64,000 nucleotides of DNA, from the NCBI RefSeq assembly GCF_015477765.1, contig NZ_JADLQQ010000010.1, forward strand, positions 186,001-250,000, read 5' to 3'. The DNA is from Nocardia transvalensis. Lineage in GTDB: Bacteria > Actinomycetota > Actinomycetes > Mycobacteriales > Mycobacteriaceae. The first letter of the stretch is position 1. Each line of letters opens with the position of its first letter. The notes under the pieces were generated by a model. It saw only the letters and a list, made by a program, of their open reading frames with translations, was not told the origin of the DNA and searched no databases. Position numbers and translations under genes: made by a program. This document shows positions 35,026 to 44,562 of this stretch, piece after piece.

Positions 35026-36610
35026 ACTTCGACCTGAAAAACGGGTGACGGGTAGTTCGAGGTGGCTGGGAGCTGAATTCTGTTGGGGGCGTGGCACCGC
35101 CGGTGTGGCGGGTCACCCGGCGAGGGCGCCGATCTTGGTGAGGTTGTGGGCGAAGACGCCATAGCCGCACCAGATGGCGGCTCCGGTGCGGCCGTCCAAG
35201 CGGCTGCGGTCCCATCCGTAGGCGTGTTTGAGGTGGCTGATTCTGCCTTCGGATCCGGTGCGCCACTTGACCAGTCGCCGGAAGCCGGGGCTGTGTTCGA
35301 CTCTTCGTCGCGGTGGTGCGATTTTGGCTTTGCGTGGGATGGCGATGGTGTGCACGCCCAATGCCTGCAGGTCACGGTCGACGACGGGTTCGCCATAGCC
35401 GCGGTCGGCAGTGACCGCGCGCGGTGGGCGGCCGACGCGCCGGGTGATGCGGTCGACCGCCGGCGCCAGTTGTGGGGCATCAGCAGGGTTGCCGATCTCG
35501 ACGTTGTAATCGAGCACGATACCGTCGGCGTTGTCGACCACCTGGGCCTTGTATCCGAACTCGACCGGACGGTCGATGCGGCCCTTGCGGATCGGCCGCG
35601 CATCCGGGTCGTGCAGGCTGACCAGCCTATCCGCACCGGCGGGAGTCTGTCCCGCCAACAGCAGGCGGGTCTGGCCGACCAGCCTCCCGGTGCGCACGAT
35701 GGTCACCGCCAGCTCGTCCAGGGCTCGCTCCAGTCGGCCGCGCATCCGTCCATCGGTGACCTTGTCCGCGGCGCGGCAACCGTTGCGCAGCACTGCCGAT
35801 GCCTCGGTCGCGGCCTTCTCCGCGAGCCCGGCCAGCTCACCGGCGATCCGGTGAACCGCGGCAGTGTTCTCCTCTCGGGAGAGTTTGGCGCGAGTGCGCA
35901 GGTTACCGGTGAGCTGGCGCATCCTCCTGCCAGCGGCTCGGCGTCGGTCCTGGGCCTTGGTCCGGACCGCGCCACCGGCGGCGTGCACGCGCGCCACGAT
36001 GCGGGCCAGCTTGCCCACCGCCTTGGCCAGCAACCCCGAATCGGTCGGATACACCACGTTCGCCGGAACCACCGTCGTGTCGGCGCGCACCTTGTGGGTT
36101 CGCAGCAGTTTCGCCTCCGAGGCCTTGGCCCACAACGCCTCGTTCAGCGCCGCCACCGCCGAATCCCCGCATCGGGTAGTGATCTTCATCAGCGTGGTCG
36201 GATGCGGTACGGCACCGTCGAGTCCGATCCTGGCGAACCGCCGCCACGAGATCGAGTCGGCCACCTCCCGGCACAGCGATTCATAACCCAGCCGGTAGCG
36301 GTACTTCAGGAACATCAACCGCAGGTAGGTCTCCATCGGGATCGACGGGCGCCCGAACCGCGGATCGAAATGCGCCATAAACGGCGCGAAGAACGCCGGA
36401 TCATCCAACAGGGCATTCACCCGTGCCAGCTCGGCCGGTAGCCGCAGCACCTCCGGCGGCAGCATCGACTCCCACAACGTCGGCTGATCAGCCATCGTAC
36501 GCAACATCAGGTACCCAATTCTCGTACACCACAACGGGATTCACTGATTATCCCGCACCCGAAGCACTGCCAGAGGCCGCCACGCCGACATCACTTTTTC
36601 AGGTCGAAGT
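35026..36610 (-). mobile_element. Insertion sequence with matching ends and 4-bp target duplication
   Basis: Terminal inverted repeats of at least 16 bases: ACTTCGACCTGAAAAA at the left end (35026 on) and its complement ending at 36610. Both ends are flanked by AGTT (35022-35025 and 36611-36614), a 4-bp target-site duplication. The element is about 1.6 kb and carries one transposase gene on the minus strand. It inserted between the MFS gene and the ACP gene. Clean ends and duplication suggest a recent insertion; coordinates may be off by one base. Confidence 0.85.
35113..36534 (-). CDS. Transposase (DUF772 plus DDE domain, ISNCY/IS1182-like)
   Basis: 473 residues. The N-terminal DUF772 region is 'GRPSIPMETYLRLMFLKYRY' and 'ADSISWRRFARIGLDG', then 'VPHPTTLMKITTRCG'. 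The DDE core has 'KVRADTTVVPANVVYPTD' (first D), 'AVTADRGYGEP' (second D) and 'KWRTGSEGRISHLKHAYGWD' (E). All three acidic residues are present and the frame is intact. A start at the internal Met of 'MLRTMADQPTLWESML' may be the true one. Family name is from memory. Confidence 0.88.
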   Translation of the reverse strand: MWCTRIGYLMLRTMADQPTLWESMLPPEVLRLPAELARVNALLDDPAFFAPFMAHFDPRFGRPSIPMETYLRLMFLKYRYRLGYESLCREVADSISWRRFARIGLDGAVPHPTTLMKITTRCGDSAVAALNEALWAKASEAKLLRTHKVRADTTVVPANVVYPTDSGLLAKAVGKLARIVARVHAAGGAVRTKAQDRRRAAGRRMRQLTGNLRTRAKLSREENTAAVHRIAGELAGLAEKAATEASAVLRNGCRAADKVTDGRMRGRLERALDELAVTIVRTGRLVGQTRLLLAGQTPAGADRLVSLHDPDARPIRKGRIDRPVEFGYKAQVVDNADGIVLDYNVEIGNPADAPQLAPAVDRITRRVGRPPRAVTADRGYGEPVVDRDLQALGVHTIAIPRKAKIAPPRRRVEHSPGFRRLVKWRTGSEGRISHLKHAYGWDRSRLDGRTGAAIWCGYGVFAHNLTKIGALAG

Positions 36611-36677
36611 AGTTAGCCTGCTGCCAGCGCAGCAACCTCTACTGGGCCCAGCACCCACAGCGCCAGCCGGCGCCCAA

Positions 36678-36965
36678 CTACTGGCTACCCTCGGTTACCG
36701 ACTTTACCTCAGAGTCCTTCTGAAGCACCGCAAAAATGACATCCGACAGCGATGAAGCACGGTAAACATCATCGGGAGTAATTCTCACTCCAAATGAGGA
36801 CTCTAGCCGATCAATAAGTTCAATGAGCATGATTGAATCCAGTGGCAGTGATCGCAATGGGGTCGATTTGTCAATCGACTTCCAGTCGATCCCACTACGC
36901 TCACCGCCGCGCTGCCCTGCAAGTAAGTTGCGGATTTCTTCTAGAATTTCATGTTCACGGTACAT
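36678..36965 (-). CDS. Acyl carrier protein
   Basis: 95 residues. The phosphopantetheine attachment Ser is in 'LRSLPLDSIMLIELIDRL', followed by 'FGVRITPDDV' and a final helix. It is a free-standing carrier. It lies beside the acyl-CoA-dehydrogenase-like fusion and the fatty acyl-AMP ligase, which would load a fatty acid onto it as an acyl-ACP. First of the AT-richer genes. Confidence 0.88.
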   Translation of the reverse strand: MYREHEILEEIRNLLAGQRGGERSGIDWKSIDKSTPLRSLPLDSIMLIELIDRLESSFGVRITPDDVYRASSLSDVIFAVLQKDSEVKSVTEGSQ

Positions 36966-37012
36966 CTTCAGCCACCATTTTCGAATTGATTACTTCGAGC
37001 TATAACTCTCGA

Positions 37013-39166
37013 CTAGCATTCTGGAATAAGGGAAACCAGTTCAGTCAGCCCCGGGAACGTTCCACCCGTTCCAATACCTGCTCCGATTGCGAGGTTACTG
37101 GCGAATGATTCACGCATGGTCTCAGAACTTCCTGCGAAAACCCCTAGCATTCGGGCATCGCGATTACATATCTCTATGTATTCACCCGGGTAGTCCGAGC
37201 CAACTACAGCTCCACACATGCGTAACACCTCGAGTAGCAACTCGGCTGCCCTAAATTTTGCGCAGCTTACTTCATGGGGCGCCAATTCGTCGGATTCTCG
37301 CTGCCGTGTAAGACTCCTGACAAAGCAGCTCACAACATAGGTCATTGCCATCATGTCGGCGAGAGTATCGGGCAGGTTTCTAAAGCGATTGCCATAACGC
37401 TCCAAGCACGATCTGATACACGTTGAAGTCATTTCAGAAGCCATCAGGGACACCATTAATCTTTCATCCACCAGGGTGTCGATGGCTTGCCTGAAACCAT
37501 CACCAATTTCACCGAGCACTGCACCGTCGGAGACAATGCAGTTATCGAACCTGAGCCACCCAGTAGATGAAGCAGGCATTCCAAATTTGTTCAATACAAA
37601 TCGAGACAAACCTGACGCACCTTTGTCAACGATGAAAAGCGTCATTCCCAACGCTCCCCTGTCGACATCTGTTCGCGCAAGCACAATCATAAAATCCGAG
37701 ATTGGCCCATTGGTGATAAAGAGCTTCTCGCCATTCAATCTCCACCCGCCGGATACGCGTTCTGCTCGCAGCCGAACAGCTCTTATCAAATCAGAACCAC
37801 CAGCCGGCTCGGTTATAGCAATACTAGAAACAAGATCTCCTGATATCGATGGTATGAGATACTTAGTCTTTTGCGCAGCAGTCCCAAGCTTTGCAATAAG
37901 AGGTAGAACGGAGTGCGATTGAGCGAACAGGCTTGTTGCCAATCCCTGTATGGGATACCGCATTAGCTCTTCAACCAGGACCTCCGAATGGAGAAAAGTG
38001 CCACCAAAGCCGCCGGATTCCGGCGGTATCATCAATCCAGTGATACCAGCAGTGCCGAACAATTTGAAGATCTGCCGCGGTATTTCCTGCGCCCTGTCCC
38101 AGTTGGCGTAATTAGGTGCCACCTCGTTTGCCAGGAGATTCCGCAACTTTCGTCGAAACTCTTCGATCCCGATCGGTAATGACTCGGCCCGAGGCAATCG
38201 GTGTAAATCGAATAGCTTAGCATGCTCCACTGATATCTTCGCCGCTAGCAGATCCCTTCTGCCCATCAGTCCCGATACACCGTTGACTGCTGCATAGTCC
38301 GAAGCTATTTTGTATGCATTTAGAAAGCCCCGACCGCCATAGAACTGAGCGCATTCAGAAACAGCCTTGGGTGCTATCCTTGTCAATGCGTAAGCCAGCA
38401 GGACTGAACCGTACTTACCCTTCATGTCCGTCGACGAAGCTATTACCTCGGCCGTGGCATAAGTCGCGAGCAGATCCGCCGACACGTCTGCAAGACGATG
38501 CCTAGGAGCTTGATGGTCAATTAACGTGACGCCATCCATCTCTCTTTGAGCCATATAGTCTACTGTTGCCCTAACAGCCGACTCTAGGTACACCACTATC
38601 GCTGTGCAGACGAGAAGCCTCGTAGTCTCGACCAGCTCGGTAATCCACTCGGGGACCTGCAGCGCCTCGAGAAGTACGTCGGTTTCCTCTAGGATGACGT
38701 CATTGAGGGCTACCTCAGTGGTTACAAACCCGGAAATTGGGCAGGCACGCCTATCCCTAATCTGTAGGCCATCTCGACTTATAGGCAAGTGGATGACCAG
38801 GACTCGATCATCGTCCTTCACGGTTATGCAAAGGCTTGAAAACTCTTCAACAGGGCCTGTACATGTGATACGGCCTGCTATCCTCATGCCACCGGAGCTT
38901 CGGGAAAAATCGACTGAGACGTCCGAGCCAAACAGTCCTTGGCTGTGATCCGGATGCAAAGCAAATCCAACCGATTGTCTGGAATCGTGAGATTCTTTCG
39001 CTAGCGAGCTCATCAACGGCTGAACGTAGGCGCACCAGTAGATTCTCTGTAGAGCAGGGCTCAGGTTTCCTTCAAGTGCTTCATTCGCTACCGCTCGGTG
39101 CTGACCCTGTACGTCGAGACCACGAAGCGAACATATTGCGGCATCATGACACATGGTTTGTTCCAA
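37013..39166 (-). CDS. Fused double acyl-CoA dehydrogenase-like flavoprotein
   Basis: 717 residues. Residues about 30-325 are an incomplete ACAD-like half (beta domain plus C-terminal helices, 'SECAQFYGGRGFLNAYKIA'). Residues about 335-700 form a full ACAD: 'MIPPESGGFGGTFLHSEVLV', FAD-binding 'SIAITEPAGGSDLIRAV', 'WRLNGEKLFITNGPISDFMI' and 'NRDARMLGVFAGSSETMRE'. In the last motif the canonical catalytic Glu before Gly is Ala, so the base may come from elsewhere. Next to FAAL and ACP it probably desaturates an acyl-ACP. Inferred from domains; the tandem build is unusual. Confidence 0.82.
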   Translation of the reverse strand: MEQTMCHDAAICSLRGLDVQGQHRAVANEALEGNLSPALQRIYWCAYVQPLMSSLAKESHDSRQSVGFALHPDHSQGLFGSDVSVDFSRSSGGMRIAGRITCTGPVEEFSSLCITVKDDDRVLVIHLPISRDGLQIRDRRACPISGFVTTEVALNDVILEETDVLLEALQVPEWITELVETTRLLVCTAIVVYLESAVRATVDYMAQREMDGVTLIDHQAPRHRLADVSADLLATYATAEVIASSTDMKGKYGSVLLAYALTRIAPKAVSECAQFYGGRGFLNAYKIASDYAAVNGVSGLMGRRDLLAAKISVEHAKLFDLHRLPRAESLPIGIEEFRRKLRNLLANEVAPNYANWDRAQEIPRQIFKLFGTAGITGLMIPPESGGFGGTFLHSEVLVEELMRYPIQGLATSLFAQSHSVLPLIAKLGTAAQKTKYLIPSISGDLVSSIAITEPAGGSDLIRAVRLRAERVSGGWRLNGEKLFITNGPISDFMIVLARTDVDRGALGMTLFIVDKGASGLSRFVLNKFGMPASSTGWLRFDNCIVSDGAVLGEIGDGFRQAIDTLVDERLMVSLMASEMTSTCIRSCLERYGNRFRNLPDTLADMMAMTYVVSCFVRSLTRQRESDELAPHEVSCAKFRAAELLLEVLRMCGAVVGSDYPGEYIEICNRDARMLGVFAGSSETMRESFASNLAIGAGIGTGGTFPGLTELVSLIPEC

Positions 39167-39171
39167 TCGGT

Positions 39172-40857
39172 CTACTCAGTATCTTCATCAATACTCGGCG
39201 TCAGTGCAGCTAGCTCCACAATGCCTACTTTCGAGGTACGGCAAAGATTTACTGCCTCGCTCCTTCGAAGCTTTCCCGAGGTAGTCTTGGGAAGGACGCC
39301 CCGTCCAACGATCTGGACAATGGCCGGCCGGATCGCAAGTGCGTCTATCACTTTCTTAGCAATCTCGTCTTTCAATGCTTCACCGGCAGCCACGTCGGCG
39401 ATATTGTCAGATTCTGCTATAATTGCGAGCTGCTCACCTCGGTGCTCGTCGTAATAGGGCACAGCTGCCACATTACCGGGCCGGACACCATCGACCAGCT
39501 CCGCTACGCGCTCTACATCGCTGGGAAATATGTTCCGTCCCGCCACGATAATCAGGTCTTTGCTACGGCCGCAGACGACAAGCCTGTTGTCGCTTGTGAA
39601 GTACGCGAGATCACCTGTGTCGAGCCATCCGTCACTCCCAGCTGTCCGCTCGAAGCCATCCTTTGTCAAGTAGTGTTGCGCTATCGATCTTCCTCGAATC
39701 TTCAATCGCCCCACATACCGTGTTGGAACTACGTGATCGTCAGAATCGACAATTCGCGCTTCGAATCCTTTCACTATCCTTCCTACGGTACACAATGTGC
39801 GTCCGTCACTTCGATAGGTAGACACAGCCCACAAATCTTGTTCGAGCTGGGCGATGTCAACAGTATCGACTTTTGCACCCTCTCCGGGGCAGCTTGCCGA
39901 AACCAGCACCGTAGCTTCAGCTAATCCATAACAGGGCAGGATGGCAGTAGGTGTCAAACCGAATCTCTTCCCCGCTTCGACCAGCTTCGTAATAGTTGCA
40001 GGGTTAATAGGCTCAGCTCCATTGATAGCACATCTGAGCGATGAGAGGTCGAAAGATTTCTCTTGCGCCCGAGACAAAACCCGTACTAAAAGATCGTACC
40101 CAAAGTTTGGACCTAGCGTGTACGTGACAGAGTACTTTGATATAAGTTCAGGCCACATGCCGGGATTGGCAATGAAATCAGGTGGCGTCGCTTTAACCAA
40201 TGGAGTGCCAGTGCACATTGCCAATGTCAGCGCACCGATCATCCCCATATCATGATAGAGTGGAAGCCAGCTGCCGATCACATCTTGACGTGGGTCGATC
40301 CTGAATACTTCGATGATAGATTTTACGTTTTCGTAGATATTTTCATGGCTTATGACAACAGCCTTCGGATTCCCGGTCGATCCGCTTGTCAGCTGGTACA
40401 AGGCCGTGTCGCTTTCACCGCTAGTGACCGGTTCACAGTCAGGACCGTTCTCGAGATCCTCAATCGGAATTAGTGGAGTATGAAGTCTGTCATTGATATC
40501 CCGGAACGTGTCGCCGACCGCGATGGCCGCGAACCGAATCGTTCTCGACACCCGAGCAAGGTTCTCCGCCCATACGGCCCGATCAGCTCTTGGTGTGGGC
40601 TGCTGAATTAGACACACTGCTGCACCCCGCATCCAGGCGCCCTGTATTACTGGCACCATCTCCACGGGTGACGTCGAAAGCACCCCGATCGCCGCGCCTG
40701 GACCAATACCTCGAGCCTTCAGTGCCCCCGCGACTATGCGCGCCTCATTATGCACCTCCAGCCAAGTCTTTACGACCTCACGGCCGGAGCACCAGGTGAT
40801 AAATTCTCCACTTCCGCTCTGCACATTCTCGAATATCATTTGCGTCAGGCGACTCAT
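39172..40857 (-). CDS. Fatty acyl-AMP ligase (FAAL)
   Basis: 561 residues of the adenylate-forming family. Motifs are 'LYQLTSGSTGNPKAVVISH' (P-loop-like A3), 'GSWLPLYHDMGMIG' (FAAL/FACL hallmark), 'GPNFGYDLLVRVL', 'AINGAEPINPATI', 'PCYGLAEATVLVS', 'GWLDTGDLAYF' and 'GRSKDLIIVAGRNIFPSDVE'. It activates a fatty acid as acyl-AMP and loads it on an ACP rather than CoA. The start codon ends the ACAD-FAAL-ACP group; the ACAD gene begins 5 bases after its stop. Confidence 0.93.
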   Translation of the reverse strand: MSRLTQMIFENVQSGSGEFITWCSGREVVKTWLEVHNEARIVAGALKARGIGPGAAIGVLSTSPVEMVPVIQGAWMRGAAVCLIQQPTPRADRAVWAENLARVSRTIRFAAIAVGDTFRDINDRLHTPLIPIEDLENGPDCEPVTSGESDTALYQLTSGSTGNPKAVVISHENIYENVKSIIEVFRIDPRQDVIGSWLPLYHDMGMIGALTLAMCTGTPLVKATPPDFIANPGMWPELISKYSVTYTLGPNFGYDLLVRVLSRAQEKSFDLSSLRCAINGAEPINPATITKLVEAGKRFGLTPTAILPCYGLAEATVLVSASCPGEGAKVDTVDIAQLEQDLWAVSTYRSDGRTLCTVGRIVKGFEARIVDSDDHVVPTRYVGRLKIRGRSIAQHYLTKDGFERTAGSDGWLDTGDLAYFTSDNRLVVCGRSKDLIIVAGRNIFPSDVERVAELVDGVRPGNVAAVPYYDEHRGEQLAIIAESDNIADVAAGEALKDEIAKKVIDALAIRPAIVQIVGRGVLPKTTSGKLRRSEAVNLCRTSKVGIVELAALTPSIDEDTE

Positions 40858-41735
40858 ACGGCTTCCTTTATTGTTTGAATCGCCGGCTTGAACCGGCTCA
40901 CGCGGTGGCCGAAAGTGGCATCAACTTGATGAATTATTCAAGCTACTTTTAGGTGCGAACAGATTTTCTTAAAACACGGCGTTCTTTACCTACACCCTCG
41001 TTTCCTACGGGATAGGCCCTGTCGATATCAAATTGCACGAACAAAACTAAGCCAATTTCGACTTAGCAACAGTACCATGGGACGGGCTCATTAGTCAGTG
41101 CTGCGCCGGGCGCTCGCACCCAGGGCTCGCGTCGGTGCCGAGCCCTCGGTGCGGCGTAGTCAGCCGTTCCGCGTAGGAAGATCAATGGCATCGAATATAT
41201 TTTCGTGCCTGCGTAACTCGCCGCCGAAGACGGCCTCAGCGGTGCTCAAATTCCGTGACTCCGAACACTGAGCCGTATCAGGATAAAACCGATCGCAATC
41301 ATCTGGCCGCCTGTGCCGCAGTACGATCAATACAATCAATCCGGTAGCTCCCAGTATTGGTCGTCTCCGCTGCCAGTGCACGCGAACCGGTGTCGCGATC
41401 GTCGGCCTGACGGCTACAAGATGCCTGCCGACGGTGCCGACCTGCAAGAACTTCAGGCCGAGCCACCTGCGCCAAGGTCGATTTCAATAAGACAGAGTAG
41501 CTTCGACCCAACCAGCCGTCGCAGACAAGGACGGCACCGCTCCAACGCCTGCTCGCACATGCCACGATCAGGGCGATCCCTACGTACCGTCAAATTTTGC
41601 AAGCGCTGCTTGCATTGTATTGCGGTGCCGTCGACCTTCTCAAGATCTGACGATACGCTCGGGTTCACCGTGGCCGCGAGGTGATCGATCGTGATCCGGA
41701 CGGTCCCATGATCCGGTAAGGAAGGCCAGCAGGCA
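40858..41735. other. Long gap with degraded, unrecognised coding traces
   Basis: About 880 bases between divergent FAAL and XRE genes. The part next to FAAL (40858-41100) is AT-rich and probably holds its promoter. On the minus strand at 41160-41700 several overlapping frames read like pieces of one protein broken by frameshifts (for example 'WSGAVLVCDGWLGRSYSVLL' and 'HENIFDAIDLPTRNG'), perhaps a transposase relic. I could not identify it. Confidence 0.3.
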
Positions 41736-43157
41736 ATGACCTTTCAGCACAGTAGTGGATGCGGACGTCGCTTGGCCCGGGGCGTGATGGCAGCCGGTGG
41801 CTCTACTTATGATGCAGCTCTTGCCGTACACCATCACTGTGGTGTTTCGCTACTGCGCGCACACCGTATCGCCTGCGGCTACACCCTCATGGAAGCCACC
41901 GAGAAGCTGAAGGAGATACTGCGATCTCGTCGAGTGCCATACCGAGGACGGGTGCACAAACAACTGTTGCGGTGGGAGAACGGCTGGGGCGTACCTACAC
42001 CTGGTCTTCTCGATGCACTGTGCGCCTTGTACGGCACCAGACCCGACCGACTCGGCTTCGGGCATGACTACTCGGATTCGGAGTCATTCCCCTGGTCGAG
42101 ATCTGAGGAAACCGTTGGCCAGGGCGAATTCGTGAGCTCTGCAATGGCGAACATCGGCTGCGCATCCGAACCGTTGGCGAGGACCGAGCCGTTGACCGAT
42201 GACGGTTGCGTTCCTGACCGAGGACGAGCGGCGCTGGCGTACGTGAATGGAATCGAAGAGCGCACCGAGCAGGCCGGATACTCGTTGTACACCGATGCGC
42301 CAACAGAGTTCATACCTTCGCGCATGGTCGATCTCGCGCACATAGAGGCGGGCTTGCTCTCCATCCGGACGACGGACCTGCTGCGTCGGCTGCACAGGAT
42401 GTTCGCCAAGAACGCCGAGTTCGTTGCAATCCGAGTCATGGATGTGGCGAGGACGGATGACGCCCTTTGGTGGTGCAGTGTTGCTCGCCGCGCGGCTCGC
42501 CGAGCGGACGACGCGACGATGGAGGCGTGGATCGCCGGACACATCGGTAGCGGATGCGCCTGTGCTGGTGGCTCCTTCAGCGACGGCCTCGAGGCCGCGC
42601 ACATTGCTCAAGCGGCGAACGGTAGGCATCCGAGCGCCGCGGCGGTGTTCGGCTATCTGGCTGAGGCAGACGTGCAGGCCAGAATGGGGCGCCTCCGCGA
42701 GACCCAGGAAGCTATCCGACATGCCGACCGCATGTTTACGGCGCTCCCTGAGCCCGAGACCGTGGCTGACGGATACCACGTCACCGAGTATCTACTGCGT
42801 TGGCATCAGTCCAATGCTTTGACCGCAGTCGGCGCGCATACGGAGGCCGACGAGCTGCGGACCAGGGCTCTTGAGCTGCCGTTCAGTCGACAAGATCAGG
42901 TCGGGCAAGCGTTGTTGCATCTCGATGACGCTGCCTCAAAGGTGGCAGCCGGGGAACTGGATTCCGCTTGCCAGGTGATCGCGGACGTATGGGACCGCCT
43001 GCCATCGGAGTACCGCATCGGATGGCTCTCACGGCGTGCCCTTCAAATTCTCAACGGCGTCAATCCCGCCGACACCGCGACACGCGAAGTACGCGCCATA
43101 CGTGACCTGCTCCAATCTCACGGCACTAGTGTCGAATCGACGTTCAACTCCAATTGA
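41736..43157 (+). CDS. XRE-type HTH regulator with helical-repeat C-terminus
   Basis: 473 residues. An HTH lies near residues 35-95 ('LRAHRIACGYTLMEATEKL' and 'LLRWENGWGVPTPGLLDALC'), as in large actinobacterial XRE regulators. A long TPR-like helical domain follows ('AHIAQAANGRHPSAAAVFGY', 'ALLHLDDAASKVAAGELDSA'). Probably a cluster-linked transcription factor sensing a small molecule or protein. An in-frame start at 41787 ('MAAGGSTYDAALAV') is also possible. Divergent from the FAAL operon. Confidence 0.75.
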   Translation: MTFQHSSGCGRRLARGVMAAGGSTYDAALAVHHHCGVSLLRAHRIACGYTLMEATEKLKEILRSRRVPYRGRVHKQLLRWENGWGVPTPGLLDALCALYGTRPDRLGFGHDYSDSESFPWSRSEETVGQGEFVSSAMANIGCASEPLARTEPLTDDGCVPDRGRAALAYVNGIEERTEQAGYSLYTDAPTEFIPSRMVDLAHIEAGLLSIRTTDLLRRLHRMFAKNAEFVAIRVMDVARTDDALWWCSVARRAARRADDATMEAWIAGHIGSGCACAGGSFSDGLEAAHIAQAANGRHPSAAAVFGYLAEADVQARMGRLRETQEAIRHADRMFTALPEPETVADGYHVTEYLLRWHQSNALTAVGAHTEADELRTRALELPFSRQDQVGQALLHLDDAASKVAAGELDSACQVIADVWDRLPSEYRIGWLSRRALQILNGVNPADTATREVRAIRDLLQSHGTSVESTFNSN

Positions 43158-43294
43158 AGTGAGTGCGACCGCGCATGCCAGCTGGCCATCCAGATCTCCC
43201 TGGCCGTGCCACCATGACGGTGACCGACAAAAGCTCACACAGAAGATTCCGCATCCGGCGTGGACGTGACGTTCAACGTGATAGTTGTCCGCGA

Positions 43295-44311
43295 TCAGCG
43301 GACAAGCGGTAACCAGCTCGCATGATTGCGGAAGCCGGGGTTTACTATTCGCGAGTCGTCTCCTGTCTCAAGAATGTTTGTAATAGATTCCACATTGGCT
43401 GTGAGCATTGCCAGGAAAGATTCTTCGGTGGCGTTTGCCGTGTGGGGCGTGATTAGTAATCGGTCATTACCCAATGCAAGCAAACCGTAAGGGTCAGCCT
43501 GGATAGAGGGAACCGGCTCAATGTAATAACCGTCCATGGCAGCGGCCGCGAGGCGCCCCTCGACCAGTGCCATCCGCAGAGCTGCCGCGTCCACAAGCTC
43601 CGCTTCAGAGGTGTTGATCAGGATCGCGCCGGGTTTGACTGTAGCCAGCTGTGCTTCGCCGATTATTCGGTCTGTCTGAGGCCCATACGCGGCATGCAGG
43701 CTAACGACGTCGGACTCGGCAAGCAACTCGGACAGCCCGACCTGGCAAGCCGCGATGTCTTCCTCCAAGTCCAGTTTCGGCGTTCGACTCATGTAGAGCA
43801 CTCGCATCCCCAGCCCCTTGGCCGCGATACGTGCGACCATCGAGCCGATGGTCCCCATGCCCACGATGCCCAGGGTCTTTCCATCGAGATTGCGCCCCTT
43901 GACCTCACACCATCGACCGGCCTTGGTCTGCTGGGCCAGGTACGTCACCTTGCGCCACGCATCGAGCATGAGACCGATCGTGAACTCCGCGACGGCGCGT
44001 GCATTAGCTCCCGGCGCGTTGGTTATCGCAATCCCGGCCGCGGTCGCCGCTTCGGTATCGATGAATGCGTGATAACCGACACCAAGAAAGGCGACAACCT
44101 TGAGCCGAGTAGCTGCAGTGGACAAAACGGCAGCCGAAGCATGCTCCACACCACCCAGGATGTAGGCATCCTTGTCGACCAGAGCGCATGCCAGCTCGGT
44201 TTCAGATAAGTCGCTGCGGCATACCTCGACATCGAGTTTGTGCTGCTGCATCCATTCAATACAGCTAGGCGTCAACATGGCGCCGGTAAACAAAACACGA
44301 TGATGGTTCAT
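43295..44311 (-). CDS. D-2-hydroxyacid dehydrogenase homologue, catalytic Arg replaced
   Basis: 338 residues of the D-isomer 2-hydroxyacid dehydrogenase family. The NAD-binding motif is 'GKTLGIVGMGTIGSMVARIA'. The catalytic His lies in 'LLITPHTANATEES' and the Glu in 'AAMDGYYIEPVPS'. The motif that normally reads NTxRGxxVD is 'LINTSEAELVDAAAL', so the substrate-binding Arg is Glu. Either the substrate lacks a 2-oxo-carboxylate or the enzyme is altered. In this cluster it may reduce a keto group of an aminoacyl or acyl intermediate. Preceded by a ribosome site GGAGAGG. Confidence 0.85.
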   Translation of the reverse strand: MNHHRVLFTGAMLTPSCIEWMQQHKLDVEVCRSDLSETELACALVDKDAYILGGVEHASAAVLSTAATRLKVVAFLGVGYHAFIDTEAATAAGIAITNAPGANARAVAEFTIGLMLDAWRKVTYLAQQTKAGRWCEVKGRNLDGKTLGIVGMGTIGSMVARIAAKGLGMRVLYMSRTPKLDLEEDIAACQVGLSELLAESDVVSLHAAYGPQTDRIIGEAQLATVKPGAILINTSEAELVDAAALRMALVEGRLAAAAMDGYYIEPVPSIQADPYGLLALGNDRLLITPHTANATEESFLAMLTANVESITNILETGDDSRIVNPGFRNHASWLPLVR

Positions 44312-44345
44312 GTTAATCCTCTCCGCCCCAGTGAATGTTTGCCCT

Positions 44346-44412
44346 TCAGGCTACTTGAATAGCGGTCTTTCGCAGAAAGTTCGACGCCCTCCAATATCGG
44401 CTCGGGATCGAG
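44346..44412 (-). pseudogene. Relic of an aminotransferase 3' end
   Basis: Read leftward, this stretch encodes 'DPEPILEGVEL' and, one frame over, 'LRKTAIQVA' then a stop. It lines up with the C-terminus of the intact aminotransferase at 46497 ('DPELILEGARLLREIAIRLA'). The nucleotides are clearly alike ('atagcg', 'tttcgcagaa', 'tcgac/tcgag', 'ctaatatc/ccaatatc'). A duplicated aminotransferase gene once ended here and was lost, or the cluster was rearranged. The remaining gap up to 44562 holds nothing else I can see. Confidence 0.6.
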
Positions 44413-44562
44413 ATATTGCGGGCACAGCGCGCAGCCGAGCCGGGGTGCAGCTGTTCGGTCGCCCTAGACGCGGCCGCCAGATCTAGGCGATCACCCGGAG
44501 TCAGCAATACCAGCAGCCCCGAACCCCGGGTGGAAAGATAGGCAATATTGCGACCCTAGCGT

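Noticed and set aside
34956..35636. N-terminal extension of the exporter frame
   Set aside because: Overlaps the IS element out of frame; the MFS fold starts at 'MTTEDSF'.
35083..36441. 452-residue plus-strand frame
   Set aside because: Antisense of the transposase with intact DDE motifs.
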